64,000 bases of DNA from Marinobacter sp. ANT_B65 (GCF_002407605.1 NZ_NXGV01000003.1:1-64000); one strand, 5' to 3'; shown: positions 1 to 10,346, numbered from the stretch's first letter. The notes: generated by a model from the sequence alone, not told the origin. Numbers and translations are program-made.

Positions 1-145
1 CCCCACTACTGGGCAGATTCCTAAGCATTACTCACCCGTCCGCCGCTCGACGCCTGGTAGCAAGCTACCATCGTTTCCGCTCGACTTGCATGTGTTAAGC
101 CTGCCGCCAGCGTTCAATCTGAGCCATGATCAAACTCTTCAGTTT
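1..145 (-). rRNA. rrs: 16S ribosomal RNA, 5' end (partial)
   Basis: Read on the minus strand, the first 145 bases give the conserved 16S 5' region: AACTGAAGAGTTTGATCATG at the start, then the GGCTCAGATTGAACGCTGGC segment and the GGCGGACGGGTGAGTAATGC block. The gene runs out of the window at base 1, so only the first tenth is present. By comparison with the E. coli start, the mature 5' end lies at about base 145. The V1 loop and surrounding sequence look gammaproteobacterial. The operon is transcribed leftward from the promoters at 316-588. Confidence 0.97.
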
Positions 146-272
146 AAATCATACAAGAATCCGAAGATTCTTAATTCTTGCTCAAGACAAAACTCAATTT
201 TCGACGAGTCGCTTGCCTTGGTATTTCTTGTCGAAATACTCCAGCCAGCGCCCACACGAATTACTTGGTCAA

Positions 273-285
273 TTTGTTAAAGAGC
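273..285 (-). promoter_or_regulatory. rrn boxA antitermination site
   Basis: The minus strand reads GCTCTTTAACAAA, which matches the boxA element of rRNA leaders. It lies about 130 bases upstream of the 16S 5' end and downstream of all three promoters. BoxA is the known loading site for the NusB/NusE antitermination complex. Its position fits that role here. Confidence 0.85.
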
Positions 286-315
286 GTTTGAGCCGTTGCT
301 CAATCAAGGAGGCGT

Positions 316-343
316 ATTCTACTTTCTCTCGCCGCCTTGTCAA
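316..343 (-). promoter_or_regulatory. rRNA operon promoter (proximal)
   Basis: Minus strand: a TTGACA -35 box (338-343) and a TAGAAT -10 box (316-321) with a 16-base spacer, followed by a GC-rich discriminator (ACGCC). The short spacer and GC-rich discriminator are typical of stringently controlled rRNA promoters. Confidence 0.85.
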
Positions 344-428
344 CCGTTTTTTTCGAGCCGTTTCAGAAGCTTTCCTTCCAAAACCACCGATACTTACCGG
401 CTGATTCATACTTGATTCCGAGGGGCGT

Positions 429-456
429 ATTCTACATCGAATCCCGACCCTGTCAA
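429..456 (-). promoter_or_regulatory. rRNA operon promoter (middle)
   Basis: Minus strand: TTGACA (451-456), a 16-base spacer, TAGAAT (429-434), then the ACGCCC discriminator. Geometry and boxes are identical to the other two promoters, 113 bases upstream of the proximal one. Confidence 0.85.
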
Positions 457-560
457 CCGTTATCTCGAAGAATTCTGAAAGCTTTTTCTTCAACATTTTC
501 AAACGGTTAACTCTCTCAAAACACTCCGCTGTTCCGGCGTGTCCCTCAAGCGAGATGCGC

Positions 561-588
561 ATTCTACAGAGCTGGGCGCAGGTGTCAA
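561..588 (-). promoter_or_regulatory. rRNA operon promoter (distal)
   Basis: Minus strand: TTGACA (583-588), a 16-base spacer, TAGAAT (561-566), then a GCGC discriminator. An AT-rich tract just upstream (595-625) could act as an UP element or Fis-binding region. The rest of the gap to purT (590-689) shows nothing else I can name. Confidence 0.8.
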
Positions 589-689
589 CGGGGTTACGAA
601 ACTATTTCCAAATTGTTTCAGTCAACCGCTCAAGTGCAAGCGCGCTCCCCCATAACACCTCTCCCCCATTCGGTCCTCAAACCACTCAA

Positions 690-1889
690 CTACAAGTGAA
701 CATCAACCGACCTGGCCGCTGCCACAGCTTTGGTTTTGGCTTCTTCAATGGTTACTCCCTTGGCCAGAGCAACACCCATCCTGCGCCGGCCCGAGAGTTC
801 AGGCTTACCAAATAGCCTTAACTGTACATCCTGTTCCGAAAGCGCCACCTCCAGACCGGAAAATGCTACATCTCTGGAATCACCCTCAGGCAGGATTACT
901 GCTGAAGCTGACGGACCCAGTTGTCGGATTCCCGGGACAGGCAGGCCAAGTATTGCCCGCGCATGCAGGGCGAACTCGGACAGATCCTGGGAAACGAGGG
1001 TCACCAGACCGGTATCATGAGGCCTCGGGGACACTTCAGAGAAGTAAACCTCATCACCATGGATAAACAGCTCTACTCCATACACCCCATAGCCGCCAAG
1101 ATTTTCAGTAATCTTCGATGCGACTTCACGAGACTTCTGCAGCGCTTTAGCACTCATTGGCTGTGGCTGCCAGGATTCGCGGTAATCTCCATCTTCCTGT
1201 CGATGACCAATGGGTTCACAAAAACTAACTCCACCAGAGTGCCTTACGGTCAGCAGGGTTATTTCATAATCAAATGCCACAAAGCCTTCAACGATCACCC
1301 GTCCCTTGCCGGCGCGGCCACCTGTCTGGGCATAATCCCAGGCAGCATCAATCTGACTTTTATCAGTAACAGTACTCTGCCCCTTACCGGAAGAGCTCAT
1401 CACCGGCTTTACAACAACAGGCAATCCAATGGTATTGATGGCATCGACAAACAATTCTTTCGTGTCTACAAACCGGTAAGGTGACGTACTCAGTCCAAGC
1501 TCCTCTGCTGCCAATCGCCGGATCCCCTCCCGGTTCATCGTAAGATTAACTGCCCTGGCAGAAGGAATAACCCTGTACCCTTCCTGCTCAAGCCTGACCA
1601 ACTCCGCAGTCGCAATGGCTTCAATTTCAGGGACAATAAGGTCGGGCTTTTCCTGCTCCACAATGTTACGCAGAGCTTCTGCATCCAGCATGTCTATCAC
1701 ATGACTACGATGGGCAACCTGCATGGCTGGAGCATTGGGGTAGCGATCAGCAGCAATCACCTCAACGCCAAACCGCTGCAACTCGATAGCAACCTCTTTT
1801 CCAAGTTCACCCGAACCACACAGAAGTACCTTAAAGGCGTTTTCTTTCAGCGGCGTACCCAGCGTCACCTTCGCAATATTATCCAACAT
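690..1889 (-). CDS. purT: Formate-dependent phosphoribosylglycinamide formyltransferase (GAR transformylase 2)
   Basis: PurT makes formyl-GAR from GAR, formate and ATP in the third step of purine synthesis, in the cytoplasm. The 399-residue product is close to the 392 of E. coli PurT. It has an N-terminal nucleotide-binding fold ([16 protein letters not shown]), an ATP-grasp domain with the loop [12 protein letters not shown], and the metal-binding stretch [12 protein letters not shown]. The start at 1889 is chosen because GGAGG lies six bases upstream; an in-frame ATG at 1931 has no such site. It is the last gene of a minus-strand cluster starting at 3254 and ends about 100 bases before the rRNA promoters. 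The other formylation route (PurN) is not in the window. Confidence 0.96.
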   Translation of the reverse strand: MLDNIAKVTLGTPLKENAFKVLLCGSGELGKEVAIELQRFGVEVIAADRYPNAPAMQVAHRSHVIDMLDAEALRNIVEQEKPDLIVPEIEAIATAELVRLEQEGYRVIPSARAVNLTMNREGIRRLAAEELGLSTSPYRFVDTKELFVDAINTIGLPVVVKPVMSSSGKGQSTVTDKSQIDAAWDYAQTGGRAGKGRVIVEGFVAFDYEITLLTVRHSGGVSFCEPIGHRQEDGDYRESWQPQPMSAKALQKSREVASKITENLGGYGVYGVELFIHGDEVYFSEVSPRPHDTGLVTLVSQDLSEFALHARAILGLPVPGIRQLGPSASAVILPEGDSRDVAFSGLEVALSEQDVQLRLFGKPELSGRRRMGVALAKGVTIEEAKTKAVAAARSVDVHL

Positions 1890-1937
1890 CGTATCCTCCA
1901 GTAGGGGCAGGCCCTCATCAGAGACCATCACGTCCGA

Positions 1938-2120
1938 TCAAAGTGCGATCTCACGTTCCCGCTCTGCAACTTTTACCAGCACCGCTTTGCGCTCACAGTC
2001 GGTCATTGTGGTCCAATGTAAAATCTCATCGCCGGTGCGCTGGCATCCTATACACACATCACGTTCATCCAGAGCACATATACTCACGCAGGGCGAACGA
2101 ACTTTATCGTCAGTAGCCAT
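1938..2120 (-). CDS. DUF1289 family small cysteine-rich protein
   Basis: A 60-residue protein with the DUF1289 cysteine pattern: SPCVSIC, then CIGCQRTGDEI, then a WTTMTDCERKAVL-type helix. The spaced cysteines suggest metal or Fe-S binding, but no function is established for the family. It lies 12 bases after the carbonic-anhydrase-like gene and 48 bases before purT, so it is probably co-transcribed with both. Nothing in the sequence links it directly to purine synthesis. Confidence 0.85.
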   Translation of the reverse strand: MATDDKVRSPCVSICALDERDVCIGCQRTGDEILHWTTMTDCERKAVLVKVAEREREIAL

Positions 2121-2132
2121 AACGAATCTGCC

Positions 2133-2660
2133 TCAGAGTTTTACCGGTCTCAGGCCTGTTACATAGCGACTTGCATTCTGCACGTAATGCGCTGCGCTCA
2201 ACTCAAGCATTTTCCGTTGCTGCTCTGTAAGCTCCCGCTTCACTTTTCCCGGTGCTCCCACTACCAGACTACCATCAGGAACAACCATTCCTTCCGGAAT
2301 GAGGGTATTCGCACCAATAAGGCAGTGCTTTCCGATTTTGGCGCCATTTAATACAACGGCATTAATACCGATCAACGAATAATCACCGACTTCACACCCA
2401 TGCAGCATGGCCTTATGACCAACAGTGACCCCCTTACCCAAGGTCAATGGCATAGCCGGGTCGGTATGCAGAACAGAGCCGTCCTGCACGTTTGTTTCCG
2501 GGCCTATTGAGATAAGTTCATTATCCCCGCGAATCACAACATTGAACCAGACACTGCTTTTTTCATGAAGAGCAACGTTGCCTATCACGGTGGCGTTGTC
2601 AGCAATAAACTGGTTATCGCCAATTAATTCCGGGGCACAACCATCAAGTTCATAAAGCAT
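2133..2660 (-). CDS. Gamma-carbonic-anhydrase-like hexapeptide protein (YrdA/PaaY type)
   Basis: A 175-residue left-handed beta-helix protein built of hexapeptide repeats, such as [13 protein letters not shown] and [25 protein letters not shown]. The zinc-ligand-type histidines of the gamma-CA family are visible in [10 protein letters not shown] and in DGSVLHTD. Members are trimeric. Some hydrate CO2, others are thioesterases, so the exact activity is open. A good ribosome site (AAGGA) precedes the ATG. It sits 12 bases after the Nudix gene and 12 bases before the DUF1289 gene, consistent with one operon. Confidence 0.88.
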   Translation of the reverse strand: MLYELDGCAPELIGDNQFIADNATVIGNVALHEKSSVWFNVVIRGDNELISIGPETNVQDGSVLHTDPAMPLTLGKGVTVGHKAMLHGCEVGDYSLIGINAVVLNGAKIGKHCLIGANTLIPEGMVVPDGSLVVGAPGKVKRELTEQQRKMLELSAAHYVQNASRYVTGLRPVKL

Positions 2661-2672
2661 GAATTTTCCTTA

Positions 2673-3254
2673 CTATGGTCGGGGTTTCAGCAAATCTATA
2701 TCGGCATCGTACACAGCATTTAAAAAATCGACCAGAACCACAGCCGACAGCCCCCAGATCTGATAACGCTCCCAACGGTAGCAAGGAACATGAATTGTCT
2801 GGTTCTGAAAAGGAAGCACATCTGTGCGCTCACGCCGGTCTTCGAGGAAAAATGAAAGCGGAACACGAAATACACTGTCGATCTCAGCGGGGTTCGGCGC
2901 CAGCGGATGCTCCTCTGGTACGACACCAACGTAGGGGGTTACAAGAATTCCGTGACGTGACATCACTTGACCCAGTGGCGAAATAATCTCCACCTGATCG
3001 GGGGGCAAGCCAATTTCCTCGTGGGTTTCACGCAAGGCTGTCGCGGCCAGCGACAAATCCCCGGGATCACGCTTTCCTCCCGGGTAAGCAACCTGCCCAC
3101 TATGCGTACTCAGATTTTCCGAGCGCAATGTAAATATCATTTCCGGATTGCCTGGGTCGTCCGTAACCGGCACGAGAATGCCCGCCTCCGGGTAATTCAG
3201 ATCAAGCGTTTTCGGTGCATAACCTCTTAAACGCCGAACAAGTAAATCACGCAA
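2673..3254 (-). CDS. Nudix hydrolase, probable CoA pyrophosphatase (NudL-like)
   Basis: Likely hydrolyses CoA and its derivatives to 3',5'-ADP and a 4'-phosphopantetheine derivative. The Nudix box begins GGKRDPGD and ends ALRETHEEIGL. Aspartate replaces the usual first glutamate, as in E. coli NudL. The preceding HSGQVAYPGG segment is typical of CoA Nudix enzymes. No ATG fits the frame. The TTG at 3254 is chosen because AGGAG lies seven bases upstream; a TTG at 3272 has no clear ribosome site. First gene of the minus-strand cluster, 96 bases from the start of a second, unrelated-type Nudix gene on the other strand. Confidence 0.85.
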   Translation of the reverse strand: MRDLLVRRLRGYAPKTLDLNYPEAGILVPVTDDPGNPEMIFTLRSENLSTHSGQVAYPGGKRDPGDLSLAATALRETHEEIGLPPDQVEIISPLGQVMSRHGILVTPYVGVVPEEHPLAPNPAEIDSVFRVPLSFFLEDRRERTDVLPFQNQTIHVPCYRWERYQIWGLSAVVLVDFLNAVYDADIDLLKPRP

Positions 3255-3350
3255 TTCGGGACTCCTGAACAAATCCGGTGTTGAATGAGACAGCGACAGC
3301 CAGGATCATTAAACTGAACGCTCTATTAATTCAAGTATACGGGGAAAAAC

Positions 3351-3914
3351 ATGAAGTACTGCAGCTCATGCGGCTATCCGGTTAAACAACGTATCCCCGA
3401 AGGCGACAACCGTCACCGCTATGTGTGCGTTAACTGCAGCACGATTCACTACCAGAACCCGCGCATCGTCGCTGGCACTGTGCCGGTATGGGAGGGCCAG
3501 ATTCTGCTTTGCCGCCGCGCAATTGAACCACGTTATGGCTACTGGACTCTGCCCGCAGGGTATATGGAAAATGCCGAAACCACAGTTGAAGCGGCGGAGC
3601 GTGAAACACTGGAGGAAGCTCTCGCCGAAATTAATATTGAAGGGCTCTACTCCATTATCGATGTTCCCCACATAAACCAGGTACACATGTTCTACCGGGC
3701 AACCCTTAAAAACGGGCAGTTTGGCGCCGGTGAAGAATCCCTTGAAAGCCGCCTTTTTGCTCCGGACGACATTCCGTGGGAGGACATATCTTTCCCTACA
3801 GTGCGCAAAACACTCGAACTGTTTCTCGACGATATGAAAAAAGACCACTTCGGCGTTCACGTGAGTGATATCCGGCACCCTATGGCCGCGACCCGAAACA
3901 AGGACGACTTATAA
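3351..3914 (+). CDS. Nudix hydrolase with N-terminal zinc ribbon
   Basis: A 187-residue protein. The first 35 residues form a four-cysteine zinc ribbon (CSSC ... CVNC followed by IHYQNPR). The Nudix domain follows, with the box beginning GYMENAE and ending ERETLEEALAEI. This matches the zinc-ribbon Nudix group whose members are often ADP-ribose- or NAD-type pyrophosphatases; the substrate cannot be read from sequence. GGGGAA precedes the ATG. The gene is divergent from the NudL-like gene, and its last bases overlap the convergent NIF3-like gene by 6. Confidence 0.88.
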   Translation: MKYCSSCGYPVKQRIPEGDNRHRYVCVNCSTIHYQNPRIVAGTVPVWEGQILLCRRAIEPRYGYWTLPAGYMENAETTVEAAERETLEEALAEINIEGLYSIIDVPHINQVHMFYRATLKNGQFGAGEESLESRLFAPDDIPWEDISFPTVRKTLELFLDDMKKDHFGVHVSDIRHPMAATRNKDDL

Positions 3915-4220
3915 CACTTCCATCCGATAAACCTCGTAGGCAGGCTCCTCATACGGGTGGGCCTGCCTGAGAGCACAAACTGCCGGCCTGATCAGATCAT
4001 CCCTGCAAACAAGCTCAACTCTGAATTCCTCCAAAACTTCAAGCGAACCACTTTTCCCCAGAAACGGACGACTCCCGTCCAGAGGCCGGAACTGTCCAAG
4101 GCCACGACACTGCCAGGCACAAGAATCATAGTTGCCAATACATCCGGCACCAACATCGAATAAAGCTTGCTTGGTTATTTCCAGATGCGTTTCGGGAACG
4201 AAATAGCATATTTTGTACAT
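3909..4220 (-). CDS. NIF3-like protein (YqfO inserted-domain type)
   Basis: A 103-residue stand-alone version of the CutA/PII-like domain found inside YqfO/NIF3 proteins. Diagnostic parts are the start MYKICYFVPETHLE, the glycine-rich middle (DVGAGCIGNYDSC) and the end LRQAHPYEEPAYEVYRM. Function is not established. AGGGAGGAGGGG lies just upstream of the ATG, so translation should be strong. Its promoter must lie in the AT-rich gap 4221-4634, which also carries DnaA-box-like sites. The 3' end overlaps the convergent Nudix gene. Confidence 0.78.
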   Translation of the reverse strand: MYKICYFVPETHLEITKQALFDVGAGCIGNYDSCAWQCRGLGQFRPLDGSRPFLGKSGSLEVLEEFRVELVCRDDLIRPAVCALRQAHPYEEPAYEVYRMEVL

Positions 4221-4272
4221 GAACCCCTCCTCCCTACAGGATATTTTTTGTACAGATTAATAGCTTAGCCAC

Positions 4273-4485
4273 TTACCCACAGAATCTGTGGATAACTCTG
4301 GGGAAAGTTTTAGGGAACCCCTCTATAAACCGCGTATTTACTGCCCTCATGTTAAATTGGCGACAAATTCACCCAATATGTTTTTCCTATATATTTCAGC
4401 ACGTTAAAGAAAAAGATTAAAAAATGAACCGATATCATGCACATTGCTCACAGAACACACAAAGAACCTTCTGAAATGTGCATAA
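4273..4485. promoter_or_regulatory. Cluster of DnaA-box-like 9-mers in an AT-rich gap
   Basis: Four 9-mers match or nearly match the DnaA box TTATNCACA within 213 bases: TTACCCACA (4273-4281, plus, one mismatch), TTATCCACA (4287-4295, minus, perfect), TCATGCACA (4435-4443, plus, one mismatch) and TTATGCACA (4477-4485, minus, perfect). The first two form an inverted pair five bases apart. The rest of 4221-4634 is clearly AT-richer than its surroundings and holds no gene. Possible roles are a DnaA-controlled promoter for the 4220 gene or a DnaA-titrating or reactivating site. Activity is inferred only. Confidence 0.5.
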
Positions 4486-4566
4486 ATATATTGAGTCAAG
4501 CGGTTTTTCTGCAATATGACGATTCTTTTTACTTGAAAATTTCTAAAACACCCGGATTTCAGACAT

Positions 4567-4614
4567 AAAAAACCGACCATGGAAAGGCACCTTATCAGGC
4601 CTGTCCAAAGTCGG
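4567..4614 (-). terminator. Rho-independent terminator of purL
   Basis: On the minus strand a CCGAC/GTCGG outer stem encloses a second AGGC/GCCT stem and ends in TTTTTT. It begins 20 bases after the purL stop codon. Confidence 0.75.
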
Positions 4615-4634
4615 CTTTCCCGGTCAGGGTTTGA

Positions 4635-7600
4635 TCAGCCGAACCAGCGCCTTGCATTCCTGAACATGCGAATCCAGGAGCCATCTTCCTGCCAGTCTTT
4701 CGGGCGCCAGGAATGCTGAACAGCCCGGAATACCCGCTCAGGATGCGGCATCATGATTGTGATACGGCCATCACGGGTGGTCGCCCCCGCAATGCCATCC
4801 TGCGACCCGTTAGGGTTGTATGGATAACGAACGGTTGCCTTACCCCGGTTATCCACGAAGCGAAGTGCTATCTGTTCGTTTTCCGCCAGATCCCCAGCGG
4901 ACGCACTCCCGGAAAACTCTACCCTTCCTTCTCCATGGGCGACAGCAATAGGCATACGCGAACCTGCCATACCTTCGAGGAACGCCGACGGCGACGGCAT
5001 CACTTCAACCATTGCCAACCGTGCTTCAAACTGCTCTGACTGGTTCCGGACAAAGCGTGGCCAGCCTTCACTGCCAGGAATCAGTTCGTGCAGATTGGAT
5101 AGCATCTGACAGCCGTTGCACACACCTAACGCGAGAGTGTCCTGACGGTTAAAGAACGCTGCAAACTGATCACGTACGCGGTCGTTGAACAAAATGGACT
5201 TCGCCCAGCCTTCACCGGCGCCCAGAACATCTCCGTAAGAGAAACCGCCACAGGCAACAAGACTGTCAAACGTCTCCAGATTCTCACGGCCAGAAAGCAG
5301 GTCGCTCATGTGCACGTCGACAGACTGAAAACCCGCCCGGTCAAATGCCGCAGCCATCTCAACCTGGCCGTTAACACCTTGCTCACGCAAAACAGCAACT
5401 TTGGGACGCGCACCTGTATTAATGTATGGCGCTGCAATGTCTTCATTTACATCATAAGAAAGCTTTACGTGAAGTCCCGGGTCATCAGCGTCCAGCAGGT
5501 TATCAAACTCTTCAAGAGCACAGTCAGCATTGTCCCTGAGAGACTGGATACGATAGCTGGTTTCGGACCACAGGCGCTGCAACTCGGTTCGCGAGTCATC
5601 AACTACCATTGCGCCTTCAAAGGTCAGACGTACCCGATCCTGATCATTCAGTGTTCCAATAACGCTGATGTGGTCACCCAGGCCGGCAGCTGAAAACTGC
5701 TGCAGAACAAAATCCGTATCTTCCCTTCGTACCTGAATAACCGCACCCAGCTCCTCGTTGAAGAGCTCCCGGGCAAACTGGCTGCTTTCATCAGCCAGTC
5801 CGTCCAGCTTGATGTCGATACCGGTGCGGCCAGCGAAGCACATCTCCACAAGCGTCACAAACAGACCGCCATCCGAGCGGTCATGGTAAGCAAGAAGCTT
5901 GTTGTCGGAATTCAAACCCTGGATAACGGCAAAAAATGCTTTGAGATCTTCTGGGTCATCAAGATCCGGGGCTACAGCACCAACCTGACGATAGACCTGA
6001 GCCAGAGCTGACCCGCCCAGGCGATTCTGCCCTGCGGCCAGATCGACAAGAATCATATCCGTTACACCTGCATCCGTTACCAGCTGCGGTGTCAGGGTCC
6101 GCGAAACATCGGTCACCGGAGCAAAACCACTGATAATCAAGGACAGCGGCGCAGTAACGCTCTTCTGCTCGCCATTATCCTCGTCCCACATGGTCTTCAT
6201 CGACATGGAATCCTTGCCTACGGGAATAGTAATCCCGAGTTCGGGGCAAAGCTCCATACCAACAGCACGCACAGTTTCGTAAAGGTTTTCGTCCTCGCCC
6301 GGATGGCCTGCAGCAGACATCCAGTTCGCTGACAGACGAATATCGGAGAGTTTGCCAATGGCCGCTGCTGCCAGGTTGGTAATCGCCTCACCCACCGCCA
6401 TCCGGCCAGATGCAGGAGCATCGACAGTTGCAATCGGCGTGCGCTCACCCATAGCCATGGCTTCACCAGCCAGTACATCGAAGGAACTTGCAGTTACCGC
6501 AACATCACTGACAGGAACCTGCCATGGACCGACCATCTGGTCACGGGCAACCAGCCCGGTAATCGTGCGATCACCAATAGTTATGAGGAAGTTCTTGGAA
6601 CCTACAGAAGGAAGCCGCAACACTCTGCGGATCGCATCATTCAGATCGATCTGGGTGGAATCAAATACCGGCTTGGTAAAAGACGCCCGGGTGACACTCC
6701 GGTGCATACGCGGTGGCTTGCCAAACAGAACATCCATCGGCAGATCAACGGGCTTGTCACCAAAATAGGAGTCGCTCAATTCAAGATGATGAGCTTCTGT
6801 CGCATCACCGATCACGGCATAGGGGCAACGTTCCCGGCGACACAAAGCATCAAAAACATCCAGGTTTTCCGGGGCTACAGCTATAACATAGCGCTCCTGG
6901 GACTCATTGCACCAGATTTCCAGCGGCGACATTCCAGGCTCATCGCTGGGGACATCCCGCAACTGGAACTTGCCACCACGACCACCATCCTTCACCAGCT
7001 CCGGCATGGCGTTGGAAAGACCACCAGCGCCGACATCGTGGATGAAGCACATGGGATTTTCCTCGCCCATCTGCCAGCAGCGGTCAATCACTTCCTGGCA
7101 CCGGCGTTCCATTTCCGGGTTATCCCGCTGCACGGAGGCAAAATCGAGATTCTCGTTGCTGGAACCGGAATCCATGGACGAAGCAGCACTACCTCCAAGG
7201 CCGATAAGCATGGAAGGACCACCCAATACGATGAGTTTGGCACCTACCGGTATCTCGCCTTTTTCCACATGTTCTGCACGGATATTACCAAGGCCACCGG
7301 CAATCATGATGGGCTTGTGGTAACCACGGACTTCGTCACCAGCCGGTCCGGCAACTTTTTCTTCAAAAGTCCGGAAGTAACCGGCTATGTTGGGACGACC
7401 AAATTCGTTATTGAAGGCAGCTCCGCCAATAGGCCCTTCAATCATTATATCCAGCGCAGAAGCGATCCGGTCGGGCTTGCCGTAATTGATTTCCCAGGGT
7501 TGCGGGTCTTCGGGCAGATTAAGATTAGAGACCGTAAAACCGGAAAGGCCGGCTTTCGGCTTGGAGCCGCGACCTGTAGCCCCCTCATCACGGATCTCAC

Positions 7601-8540
7601 CACCAGAACCCGTTGCAGCACCCGCAGCGGGTGCGATTGCAGTCGGGTGGTTGTGAGTTTCCACCTTCATGAGAATATGGATATCTTCCTGATTATAGCC
7701 GTAAACGCCGGTTTCCGGATCCGGGAAGAACCGGCCAGCACGGCTGCCCTGAATGACCGATGCGTTATCCTTGTACGCAGACAACACGCCTTCGCTGTTC
7801 ATCTCGAAGGTATTTCGGATCATGGCAAACAGGGATTTTTCCTGCCCTTCGCCATCAATGTCCCAGGAGGCATTGAATATCTTGTGGCGACAGTGCTCGG
7901 AGTTTGCCTGGGCAAACATCATCAGCTCAACGTCTGTGGGGTCTCGCTCAAGGTCAATAAACGATTCTACGAGGTAATCAATCTCGTCATCCGCCAGCGC
8001 AAGGCCCAGGCGCCTGTTCGCTGCTACCAGCGCTTTCCGGCCGCCGGCCAGAACAGGAACCCGCTCCAGTGGACGCGGTTCTTCATGGCTGAACAGTAGC
8101 TGAGCACCACCCATTTCGTGGAAGACTTTCTGAGTCATACGATCGTGCAACAGCTCGGCAACCTTCTCGCGCTGATCCAGACCAAGCTTCTTGCCAGCCC
8201 TGATATAAAACGCTGTACCACGCTCTATACGCTGAATCTGGCGCAAACCGCAATTGCGGGCAATATCGGTAGCCTTGCTTGACCAGGGCGACAGAGTTCC
8301 CGGCCGTGGCACGACGAGAAACAGCACTCCGTCAGGCTCCTCACCCGGCACGCTGGGCCCGTATGTCAGAAGTCGGTCAAGAATGGCCTGCTCGGATTCA
8401 GAAAGAGAGCCCTCCAGATCCACAAAGTGCATGAATTCGGCATAAACATGCTCAATCTCGGGCACGATGGCCTGGATTTTGGCATACAGTTTATGAGAGC
8501 GGAATGGCGAAAGCGCGGGTGCGCCGCGAAGTTCAAGCAT
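4635..8540 (-). CDS. purL: Phosphoribosylformylglycinamidine synthase (FGAM synthase)
   Basis: The large single-chain PurL converts FGAR, glutamine and ATP to FGAM in purine synthesis. At 1301 residues it is close to the E. coli length of 1295. Visible parts in order: the N-terminal PurS-like region starting [18 protein letters not shown]; the first synthetase domain with [15 protein letters not shown]; a second such domain; and a C-terminal glutaminase with the nucleophile cysteine in [11 protein letters not shown] and the triad region [10 protein letters not shown]. The ATG at 8540 aligns with the family start; upstream in-frame codons encode unrelated sequence. Monocistronic, divergent from mltF, with its own terminator. 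Some reading frames inside it are shadows. Confidence 0.97.
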   Translation of the reverse strand: MLELRGAPALSPFRSHKLYAKIQAIVPEIEHVYAEFMHFVDLEGSLSESEQAILDRLLTYGPSVPGEEPDGVLFLVVPRPGTLSPWSSKATDIARNCGLRQIQRIERGTAFYIRAGKKLGLDQREKVAELLHDRMTQKVFHEMGGAQLLFSHEEPRPLERVPVLAGGRKALVAANRRLGLALADDEIDYLVESFIDLERDPTDVELMMFAQANSEHCRHKIFNASWDIDGEGQEKSLFAMIRNTFEMNSEGVLSAYKDNASVIQGSRAGRFFPDPETGVYGYNQEDIHILMKVETHNHPTAIAPAAGAATGSGGEIRDEGATGRGSKPKAGLSGFTVSNLNLPEDPQPWEINYGKPDRIASALDIMIEGPIGGAAFNNEFGRPNIAGYFRTFEEKVAGPAGDEVRGYHKPIMIAGGLGNIRAEHVEKGEIPVGAKLIVLGGPSMLIGLGGSAASSMDSGSSNENLDFASVQRDNPEMERRCQEVIDRCWQMGEENPMCFIHDVGAGGLSNAMPELVKDGGRGGKFQLRDVPSDEPGMSPLEIWCNESQERYVIAVAPENLDVFDALCRRERCPYAVIGDATEAHHLELSDSYFGDKPVDLPMDVLFGKPPRMHRSVTRASFTKPVFDSTQIDLNDAIRRVLRLPSVGSKNFLITIGDRTITGLVARDQMVGPWQVPVSDVAVTASSFDVLAGEAMAMGERTPIATVDAPASGRMAVGEAITNLAAAAIGKLSDIRLSANWMSAAGHPGEDENLYETVRAVGMELCPELGITIPVGKDSMSMKTMWDEDNGEQKSVTAPLSLIISGFAPVTDVSRTLTPQLVTDAGVTDMILVDLAAGQNRLGGSALAQVYRQVGAVAPDLDDPEDLKAFFAVIQGLNSDNKLLAYHDRSDGGLFVTLVEMCFAGRTGIDIKLDGLADESSQFARELFNEELGAVIQVRREDTDFVLQQFSAAGLGDHISVIGTLNDQDRVRLTFEGAMVVDDSRTELQRLWSETSYRIQSLRDNADCALEEFDNLLDADDPGLHVKLSYDVNEDIAAPYINTGARPKVAVLREQGVNGQVEMAAAFDRAGFQSVDVHMSDLLSGRENLETFDSLVACGGFSYGDVLGAGEGWAKSILFNDRVRDQFAAFFNRQDTLALGVCNGCQMLSNLHELIPGSEGWPRFVRNQSEQFEARLAMVEVMPSPSAFLEGMAGSRMPIAVAHGEGRVEFSGSASAGDLAENEQIALRFVDNRGKATVRYPYNPNGSQDGIAGATTRDGRITIMMPHPERVFRAVQHSWRPKDWQEDGSWIRMFRNARRWFG

Positions 8541-8819
8541 GATATCAACCTGTATCGCGCGAAACGGGGAAGTCCGGGTGCATTCTGAGAAGGCGCACAT
8601 CATACTTGAAAGCGTTGCCGGGATACAGCGCAGAAACGTTATTCTCCTTGCGCGCAATTGACATTATTTTGCATAGTTATTGATCAACTTTTATTGACCC
8701 CCCCTCCTGCAGCAGGGATCATTGGCAAGTGGACATGGAAGCCACATCCGAAATACACCGGATGCAGCCAGTTACTTTTCGCGCATCCCGATGATTTAGC
8801 GGTAACGGAGATCAGGGAC

Positions 8820-10343
8820 TTGCCCAGAATTCTTACTGCATACCACGCAGCGAAGACATACATACCAATCATCGCCTTCGCGTTGATTCTGCTGGCTCTC
8901 ACCGGGTGCAGCCAACCAAGCACTCTGCAGGAAATCCGCAATGAGGGTGTACTGCACGTTATTACCCGGGTTTCGCCCTCTATATATTACGAGGGGCGCG
9001 ACGGGCCAACCGGCTATGATTACGAACTGGCCAAACTCTTCGCCGAGGAGCTGGGCGTTGAACTCAGGCTGAGGGTCGCCGAAGACAACACGGAAGTACT
9101 TTCCGTGCTTTCAAAAAATTTCGCACACATAGGGCTTGCAGGACTTTCTGCTCAGCCGCTGTTTGAAAGTCAGTACAAGACGCTTCCTGCAGGTATCGAA
9201 GCCCAGTCAGTGGTTGTCTACAACCGCGATGCAGATCGCCCCGAGACCCTTGCAGATCTTGCAGGACAGACTCTGCATCTGGTTTCAGACAGCAACCATG
9301 AATACCAGCTGGAATCCCTGACAGGGATAACTCCCAATATCGTCTGGCAGGTTCATCATGGTCTGGATGCCGCGGGCATTCTGGCTCGAGTGGAAACCGG
9401 GGAGCTCTCATACGCGGTCATCTCATCCAATGAACTCAAGCTCAATCACGTATTTTTCCCTCAGGTAAAAAAGGGGTTCACCCTTGGCGAGCCCAAAGAA
9501 CTGACATGGCTGTTCCCGGCAAGCCAGGACGACTCTCTGGTCAGTGCTGCAAAAGCATTTCTCGAAAAAATGCAGGAAGACGGCACTATCGCCCAGCTTT
9601 CCGAACGCTTCTACGGCCATCTGGACCACCTGAACTATGTGGGCGCCCGTACTTTCATGCATCACGTAGAAAACCGGCTCCCCAACTATGAGACCCTGTT
9701 CAGGGATCACGCCTCCATGTTCGATATGGACTGGCGCCTGCTCGCAGCTATCGGCTACCAGGAATCACACTGGCGCCCCAATGCCGTCTCACCAACGGGT
9801 GTTCGTGGACTGATGATGCTGACGCGTAATACAGCAGATTACATCGGTATCAATAACCGCCTGGACGCGGACGAGAGCATTGAAGGGGGAGCCAAGTACT
9901 TCCGCATAGTTCACGAAAGGATCCCTGAGCGTATCGCCGAGCCAGATCGTACCTGGTTCGCTCTGGCCTCCTATAACGTGGGATTCGGGCACCTGGAAGA
10001 TGCCCGCAGGCTTACCGAAAGTGCCGGTAAAAATCCTGACCGCTGGATGGATGTGAAAGAGTTTCTGCCACTACTGGCACAAAAAGAATGGTACAAAAAA
10101 ACCCGTTTTGGTTATGCCCGGGGCCATGAGCCTGTTCTCTATGTGCAGAATATTCGCCGTTACTATGATGTGCTGGCTCGAATGATGAAGCCAGTAGAGG
10201 AAGTTGCTTCCCCCGGAGACTCACAGTTTGTCGGATTGGAACCAGGTCCGGAGGGGGGAACTCCCGATGGAGTACCGGAAGAAGGAGCTGACATGCGAGC
10301 CAGCCTTCCTCCCGAGCTTGGGGTTATCCCGCCAACCCTCTGA
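8820..10343 (+). CDS. mltF: Membrane-bound lytic murein transglycosylase F (lipoprotein)
   Basis: MltF cuts peptidoglycan glycan strands from the periplasmic face of the outer membrane. The N-terminus has a signal helix and the lipobox LTGC. Next comes an amino-acid-binding-type domain (about residues 35-270, GVLHVITRVSPSIYYEG ... GYDYELAKLFAEELG). A C-terminal SLT domain follows, with the catalytic glutamate in AAIGYQESHW and the motif SPTGVRGLMML. No ATG is available near the signal peptide. A TTG at 8820 with GGAG nine bases upstream gives 507 residues, close to E. coli MltF. The proline/glycine-rich tail after about residue 470 is probably unstructured. Divergent from purL. Confidence 0.9.
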   Translation: MPRILTAYHAAKTYIPIIAFALILLALTGCSQPSTLQEIRNEGVLHVITRVSPSIYYEGRDGPTGYDYELAKLFAEELGVELRLRVAEDNTEVLSVLSKNFAHIGLAGLSAQPLFESQYKTLPAGIEAQSVVVYNRDADRPETLADLAGQTLHLVSDSNHEYQLESLTGITPNIVWQVHHGLDAAGILARVETGELSYAVISSNELKLNHVFFPQVKKGFTLGEPKELTWLFPASQDDSLVSAAKAFLEKMQEDGTIAQLSERFYGHLDHLNYVGARTFMHHVENRLPNYETLFRDHASMFDMDWRLLAAIGYQESHWRPNAVSPTGVRGLMMLTRNTADYIGINNRLDADESIEGGAKYFRIVHERIPERIAEPDRTWFALASYNVGFGHLEDARRLTESAGKNPDRWMDVKEFLPLLAQKEWYKKTRFGYARGHEPVLYVQNIRRYYDVLARMMKPVEEVASPGDSQFVGLEPGPEGGTPDGVPEEGADMRASLPPELGVIPPTL

Positions 10344-10346
10344 CAC

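Noticed and set aside
126..562. Short open frames across the rRNA leader
   Set aside because: They run through rRNA promoters, boxA and the 16S 5' end on both strands and have no ribosome sites or protein-like content.
4221..4634. Chromosomal replication origin
   Set aside because: The DnaA-box cluster and AT-rich DNA are suggestive, but there are no dnaA, dnaN or gidA-type neighbours and too few boxes. Kept only as a regulatory or titration site.
6702..8099. 465-codon plus-strand frame inside purL
   Set aside because: It is the opposite-strand shadow of purL, whose family motifs are continuous there.
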